Part shown: piece by piece, positions 60,219 to 64,000 of the stretch
Layout: each line of letters starts with the position of its first letter
Position numbering within the stretch: position 1 is the first letter of the stretch
Notes under the pieces: generated by a model
What the model was told of the DNA's origin: nothing
The model's input: the letters and a program-made list of their open reading frames with translations, nothing else
Databases searched by the model: none
Assembly (NCBI GenBank): GCA_944385475.1
Contig: CALWXJ010000034.1
Coordinates: 1 to 64,000, forward strand
Reading direction: 5' to 3'
Length of the DNA: 64,000 nt
Source of the DNA: an uncultured Oscillospiraceae bacterium
GTDB lineage: Bacteria > Bacillota > Clostridia > Oscillospirales > Oscillospiraceae
Translations under genes and position numbers: made by a program

Positions 60219-61548
60219 ATTGGTGTCTTGGGCGATTTTCCTTTTCCTGGTCAGGCCACGATCCCAGGCCGCCGCAGGGATCATCCCCGGCATGGTGGGC
60301 ATTGGTCCGCACATTGATGTAAAAGGCCTTCAATTTAGAATAAAGGATCGTCTGGCTGGAATAGAGTCCGCTGTAGCCCGAGAGGACATAGCTCACCCCG
60401 CAGACCAGGGCAAAGCACAAAAGCCCCTCCGATCCAAACAGCTCTACCGACAAAAGTGTGGAGGCCACCGGGCAGTTGGTAACGCCGCAAAAGACCGCTG
60501 TCAGCCCCAAGGCGGCGGAAAAGCCCGCCGGCAGCCCTATCAGAGGGCCCACTGCACAGCCAAAGGTGGCGCCCACAAAGAACGAGGGCACCACCTCGCC
60601 CCCTTTGAATCCTGCCGCCAGGGTCACGGCGGTAAAAAGGAGCTTCCACAAAAAGGCCTCCGGCCGGACCTGCCCCTGCTCCACGGCGGCGGTGATCACA
60701 TCCATACCAGCCCCGTTATAGTCTCCGCTGCCGGTCAAATATGTAAGGGCAATGATGATCCCCCCGCCCAGAATCACCCGGACATAGGCGTTTTTCACTT
60801 GGGCCATTCCCCGCTCCATCCCGTGGATCACCCGGCAAAACAAAATGGAGACCACGGCACACAGCGCCCCCAGAGCCGCCACCCGGAGGAGGAGAACAGG
60901 GCCCACTACCGGGGTGGCAAGGTGAAAATGTGTCGGCTCCACACCCAACTGCACCGACACCCCGTAAGCTACCACGGCAGCCACCAGGCTGGGCACCAAA
61001 GCCACGTGGTACAGTACTCCCACGCTGATCACCATCAGGGCAAAAACCGTGGCCGCCACCGGCGTGCCAAACAGGGCGGAGAAAAAGGCTGCCATTCCCG
61101 CCAAAGTGGCCACCCGGAGGTCCCGTTCATCCAGCCGCAGGCCCCGGCCCACTGTCTGCCCCACTGTGCCGCCCATCTGAAGGGCCGCCCCTTCCCGCCC
61201 GGCGGAACCGCCGCAAAGGTGGGTGAGCACTGTGGCAATAAAAATGGCCGGCAGAAGCAAAACCGGCAGCTTCTTCCCCTGGTGGACCGCGTCAATGATG
61301 TCGTTGGTCCCCAGCCTCTCTGTACCGCACACCCGGTAAAGAGCCACAATGGCCACCCCGGCTACCGGCAGGCACCACAAAAGCCAGGGAAGCTCCTGGC
61401 GCAGCTGGGTCCCCTCATCCACCCCTATGTGGAATGCCGTGCCGATCAGACCGCACAAGCTCCCGATCACTCCGGAAATCACCGCCCACTTTGCCAAAGT
61501 CCCCAGATAGAGCATGACGCGGCGGCTGGCTTTTCTTGCCCGTTCCAT
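60217..61548 (-). CDS. ClC-family anion transporter, fluoride-type (CLC-F) candidate
   Basis: The 443-residue protein is a ClC transporter with about ten or more membrane segments. It lacks a GSGIP motif at the first anion-binding loop and has GGSAGREGAALQMGG and GFKGGEVVPSFFVGATFG, the pattern I associate with bacterial CLC-F fluoride/proton antiporters. Substrate assignment from these motifs is reasonable but not proven. A hydrophilic His/Gly-rich tail is not part of the fold. The ATG at 61548 has AGGGAGGA upstream and a consensus-like promoter. No fluoride riboswitch was recognised. Confidence 0.85.
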   Translation of the reverse strand: MERARKASRRVMLYLGTLAKWAVISGVIGSLCGLIGTAFHIGVDEGTQLRQELPWLLWCLPVAGVAIVALYRVCGTERLGTNDIIDAVHQGKKLPVLLLPAIFIATVLTHLCGGSAGREGAALQMGGTVGQTVGRGLRLDERDLRVATLAGMAAFFSALFGTPVAATVFALMVISVGVLYHVALVPSLVAAVVAYGVSVQLGVEPTHFHLATPVVGPVLLLRVAALGALCAVVSILFCRVIHGMERGMAQVKNAYVRVILGGGIIIALTYLTGSGDYNGAGMDVITAAVEQGQVRPEAFLWKLLFTAVTLAAGFKGGEVVPSFFVGATFGCAVGPLIGLPAGFSAALGLTAVFCGVTNCPVASTLLSVELFGSEGLLCFALVCGVSYVLSGYSGLYSSQTILYSKLKAFYINVRTNAHHAGDDPCGGLGSWPDQEKENRPRHQ

Positions 61549-61600
61549 GTTGGCTCCTCCCTTTTTGCGCCCGCAGGACGGGCTTTTCAAAATCCTATTT

Positions 61601-61629
61601 ATTATAGTCATCCCCAAGAGATTTTTCAA
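61601..61629 (-). promoter_or_regulatory. ClC gene promoter TTGAAA-17-TATAAT
   Basis: Minus-strand TTGAAA (61624-61629) and a perfect TATAAT (61601-61606), 17 bp apart. Confidence 0.75.
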
Positions 61630-61631
61630 GA

Positions 61632-61655
61632 AAAAGGGCAATTTCCCGCCCTTTT
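61632..61655. repeat. Short inverted repeat between divergent promoters
   Basis: AAAAGGGC (61632-61639) pairs with GCCCTTTT (61648-61655), just upstream of the ClC gene -35 box; possible terminator or operator. Confidence 0.35.
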
Positions 61656-61718
61656 GTCCCATGGAGCTCCTTTTTTCTCCTCTTTTTCCGTCAAAAGATC
61701 TGAAAATCCCTGGGAGAC

Positions 61719-61747
61719 TTGATTCTCTTTTAATAGGGGCGTATACT
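61719..61747 (+). promoter_or_regulatory. serC promoter TTGATT-17-TATACT
   Basis: A near-consensus promoter 55 bp before serC; a short GGCGG/CCGCC hairpin lies in the leader. Confidence 0.7.
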
Positions 61748-61802
61748 GGATTTTAACAAGCGGCGGGTATCCGCCGAATTTATTTTTGGGAGGAATCGTC
61801 CG

Positions 61803-62891
61803 ATGAAATACGGTCGTACATTTAACTTCTCTGCTGGCCCTGCCATGATGCCGGAGCCTGTGTTGGAAGAGATCGCCGCTGAGATGATGAACTATCGCGG
61901 CAGCGGCATGTGTGTCATGGAGATGAGTCATCGCTCCCAAGTGTTCCAGCAGATTCGGGATGAGGCGGAGGCCGACCTGCGCAAACTGATGGGCATCCCT
62001 GACAACTATAAGGTCCTGTTCATCCAGGGCGGCGGCACAGTCCAGTTCGCCATGGTGCCCATGAACCTGATGAAAAACGGGGTGGCCTGCTATGTAGAGA
62101 CGGGCAACTGGTCCAAAAAGGCCATTGCCGAGGCCAAAAAATACGGGGAGGTGAAGATCGTCGCCTCCTCTGCCGATCAGAACTTCTCCTATATCCCCGA
62201 CTGCTCCGATCTGGATATTCCCGAAAACGCCGACTATGTCTATATCTGCGAAAACGAGACCATCAACGGCACTACCTATCGCACCCTGCCCAACACCAAG
62301 GGCAAGATCCTGGTGGCAGACCAGTCCTCCATGTTCCTCTCCCGCCCCTGCAATGTGGCCGACTATGGCATGATTTGGGCGGGCGTTCAGAAAAATGTGG
62401 GCCCCGCGGGCATGGCCATCGTCATCATTCGGGAGGACCTGCTGCGGGACGATCTGCCCAAATTCGTCCCCACCTACATGAGCTACAAGATCCACGCCGA
62501 CGCAGACTCCCTGTACAACACCCCCAACTGCTGGGCCATCTACTGCTGCGGCAAGGTCTTCAAGTATCTGCTGGCCAACGGCGGACTGGAGGCCATGGCC
62601 AAGCGCAATGAGGAAAAGGCGGCCATCTTGTATGATTTCCTGGACCAGAGCAAGTTCTTCACCGGCGCTGTGCGCAAGGAAGACCGCTCGCTGATGAATG
62701 TCCCCTTCGTCTCCCCCTCCAAGGAGCAGGATGCCCAGGTGGTGGCCGCTTCCAAGGCCGCAGGCTTTGACAACCTCAAGGGCCACAAGAGCGTGGGCGG
62801 CCTGCGGGCTTCCATCTACAACGCCATGCCCAAAGAGGGCGTGGAAGCTCTGGTGCGCTTTTTGAAAAAATACGAGGCGGAGAACGCCTAA
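61803..62891 (+). CDS. serC: Phosphoserine aminotransferase
   Basis: The 362-residue PLP enzyme makes phosphoserine from phosphohydroxypyruvate and glutamate. It has FNFSAGPAMMP at the start, SHRSQVF, IQGGGTVQF and the PLP lysine 197 in WAGVQKNVGPAG. The ribosome site is GGGAGGA. Unlike in many genomes, serA is not next to it in the window. A strong terminator follows. Confidence 0.95.
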   Translation: MKYGRTFNFSAGPAMMPEPVLEEIAAEMMNYRGSGMCVMEMSHRSQVFQQIRDEAEADLRKLMGIPDNYKVLFIQGGGTVQFAMVPMNLMKNGVACYVETGNWSKKAIAEAKKYGEVKIVASSADQNFSYIPDCSDLDIPENADYVYICENETINGTTYRTLPNTKGKILVADQSSMFLSRPCNVADYGMIWAGVQKNVGPAGMAIVIIREDLLRDDLPKFVPTYMSYKIHADADSLYNTPNCWAIYCCGKVFKYLLANGGLEAMAKRNEEKAAILYDFLDQSKFFTGAVRKEDRSLMNVPFVSPSKEQDAQVVAASKAAGFDNLKGHKSVGGLRASIYNAMPKEGVEALVRFLKKYEAENA

Positions 62892-62915
62892 CGTCACGCC
62901 CCTCCCCTGAGCCTT

Positions 62916-62950
62916 GCCGCCCGGCACAAAAAGCGCCGGGCGGCTTTGTT
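62916..62950 (+). terminator. Terminator after serC
   Basis: GCCGCCCGGC (62916-62925) pairs with 62935-62944, followed by TTTGTTTT. Confidence 0.75.
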
Positions 62951-63079
62951 TTCTCTTGGAATGCTCCAATTTTTCCAAAGGTCTCCACCAACGAAACAAT
63001 GCCTTTTTTTCATAGGCCCCTTCCCTTATTTTTCATAATTCTCTTGCAGAAAATTGCGGAATTCGTATCCCTTCCAACA

Positions 63080-63107
63080 TTGACATTCAAGACTTTTTTG
63101 CTATGAT
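63080..63107 (+). promoter_or_regulatory. moaA promoter TTGACA-16-TATGAT
   Basis: A perfect -35 box and a good -10 box, 16 bp apart, 50 bp before moaA. No molybdenum-cofactor riboswitch fits in the short leader. Confidence 0.7.
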
Positions 63108-63156
63108 AGTCATAAGCGTATCCCTCAAATTGATATCACGAAACCGAGGAAAAGTT

Positions 63157-64000
63157 ATGCAAGATCTTCATGGTCGTACCGTGGACTATCTGCGCCTTTC
63201 CGTTACGGACCGGTGCAACTTTCGGTGCCGCTACTGCATGCCGCCCTCCGGCATTTTAAAACGGGATCAGCGGGACATTCTCTCATTGGAAGAATTGGAA
63301 GAGATTGCATCAGCATGTGTACGCTGTGGTATAAAGAAGATTCGCTTAACAGGCGGTGAACCCCTGGTGCGCCGGGGGATCGTGGACTTGTGCCGCCGGA
63401 TCCGCAGGATTCCGGGACTCCAGGAGCTGTGCCTCACCACCAACGGCTCCCTGCTGCCCCAGCTGGCAGCCCCTCTGCGGGAGGCCGGGGTAGATCGGGT
63501 GAACATCAGCCTGGACACCTTGCGGCCAGACCGCTTTGCCCATATGACCCGGCTGGGAGATCTGTCCGACGTTGTCTCCGGGGTTGAAGCGGCGGAGGCC
63601 GCCGGATTCCATAACCTGAAATTTGACACCGTTCTCATCGGGGGATTCAACGACGACGAGATCGAGGATTTCGTAAGCCTCACCCGGGACCACCCCTGGG
63701 AGGTGCGGTTCATTGAACTGATGCCCATGGGCCCCTGCGCCGGATGGAACAGGCGCTGCTTTCTTCCTGGAGATACCGTTTTGAAAAGGATATCTACTTT
63801 ACAGAAAATTCCCCCTTCCGGCGTGGCCCAGCGCTACCAGCTGCCAGGTGCCATGGGCACAGTGGGCCTCATCGCCCCGGTGAACCACGACTTCTGCAGC
63901 CAGTGCCGCCGCATCCGGGTGACGGCGGACGGCAAGCTGAAGGGCTGCCTCCACTCAGCGGAGGAGCTGCCCTTGCGGGGGCTCCACGGTAAGGAGCTGG
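63157..64000 (+). CDS. moaA: GTP 3',8-cyclase, partial (runs off the window)
   Basis: The first 281 residues of a radical SAM enzyme that starts molybdenum cofactor synthesis are present. Cys20, Cys24 and Cys27 (CNFRCRYC) bind the SAM cluster. TGGEP and the late CSQCRRIRVTADGKLKGCL, with three more cysteines for the second cluster, confirm MoaA rather than another radical SAM protein. The ATG has GAGGA upstream. The C-terminus lies beyond 64000, so any fusion or downstream moa genes cannot be seen. Confidence 0.93.
   Translation, partial: MQDLHGRTVDYLRLSVTDRCNFRCRYCMPPSGILKRDQRDILSLEELEEIASACVRCGIKKIRLTGGEPLVRRGIVDLCRRIRRIPGLQELCLTTNGSLLPQLAAPLREAGVDRVNISLDTLRPDRFAHMTRLGDLSDVVSGVEAAEAAGFHNLKFDTVLIGGFNDDEIEDFVSLTRDHPWEVRFIELMPMGPCAGWNRRCFLPGDTVLKRISTLQKIPPSGVAQRYQLPGAMGTVGLIAPVNHDFCSQCRRIRVTADGKLKGCLHSAEELPLRGLHGKEL

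Noticed and set aside
61549..61660. Fluoride riboswitch before the ClC gene
   Set aside because: The conserved aptamer core could not be matched, and the leader is short.
60220..61722. 500-codon plus-strand frame
   Set aside because: It is antisense to the ClC gene, whose membrane segments and motifs are clear on the other strand.
61748..61802. T-box or amino-acid riboswitch before serC
   Set aside because: The leader is only about 55 nt with one small hairpin; no T-box sequence is present.
63108..63156. Molybdenum-cofactor riboswitch before moaA
   Set aside because: Only about 50 nt separate promoter and start codon, too short for the aptamer.

Overview
The window looks like chromosomal DNA from a GC-rich, anaerobic Clostridia-type Firmicute. 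A gut Oscillospiraceae relative (Flavonifractor or Lawsonibacter-like) is my best inference, but no rRNA or other marker here allows a firm name. Supporting signs are AGGAGG-type ribosome binding sites, several textbook TTGACA-17-TATAAT promoters, an ECF vitamin-type transporter, a Bce-type two-component/ABC module, SLH and CsaB envelope genes, flavodoxins and 2x[4Fe-4S] proteins, and a conserved smc-ftsY-rph-rdgB-yhbY-nadD-rsfS block.

Layout. 1-3250 is a decayed, AT-richer mobile border. It holds a tRNA-Pro(UGG) 3' fragment (277-321) that looks like the attachment site of an integrative element lying to the left, an IS256-family insertion whose transposase carries an in-frame amber codon, an IS-truncated gene, and a frame with two in-frame stops. 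3259-10580 (minus strand) is a cluster of three phosphatases of unrelated folds (HAD, inositol-monophosphatase type, PHP), an RpiR-type regulator and a complete ECF transporter (S, fused AA', T), with a DUF1232 pseudogene between. 10872-18112 holds envelope and ABC genes and a four-gene operon (SGNH hydrolase, deformylase-like, TIGR04076, phosphodiesterase). 18277-21306 is a redox unit: thioredoxin, thioredoxin reductase, a Crp/Fnr-type regulator, a ferredoxin and a NapH-like protein. Both of its minus-strand operons carry the same palindrome at the same distance from the -10 box. 21541-22722 encodes a secreted SLH-flavodoxin fusion. 23429-29467 is a LysR-linked cluster of small redox and hydrolase enzymes. 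29693-37148 contains regulators (XRE, TetR, PadR) with clear inverted-repeat operators and their membrane or ATPase partners.

37344-46930 is the housekeeping minus-strand block (rsfS, LCP protein, nadD-yqeK fusion, yhbY, rdgB, rph, ftsY, smc), driven at least in part from a promoter upstream of smc. 47213-50925 has a ClpP-like protease and a proBAC operon. 51028-55550 is a Bce-type response regulator, kinase, ATPase and permease set. 55635-64000 holds a gamma-glutamyltransferase homologue, a DUF4330 protein, a glycosyltransferase-CsaB fusion, a ClC transporter with CLC-F-like motifs, serC, and the start of moaA, which runs off the window.

The best candidates for something new are the ECF/three-phosphatase/RpiR cluster, the thioredoxin/ferredoxin regulon predicted from the paired palindromes, and the surface SLH-flavodoxin with a possible CsaB-dependent anchoring route. 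No CRISPR array, full-length tRNA or rRNA gene was seen.
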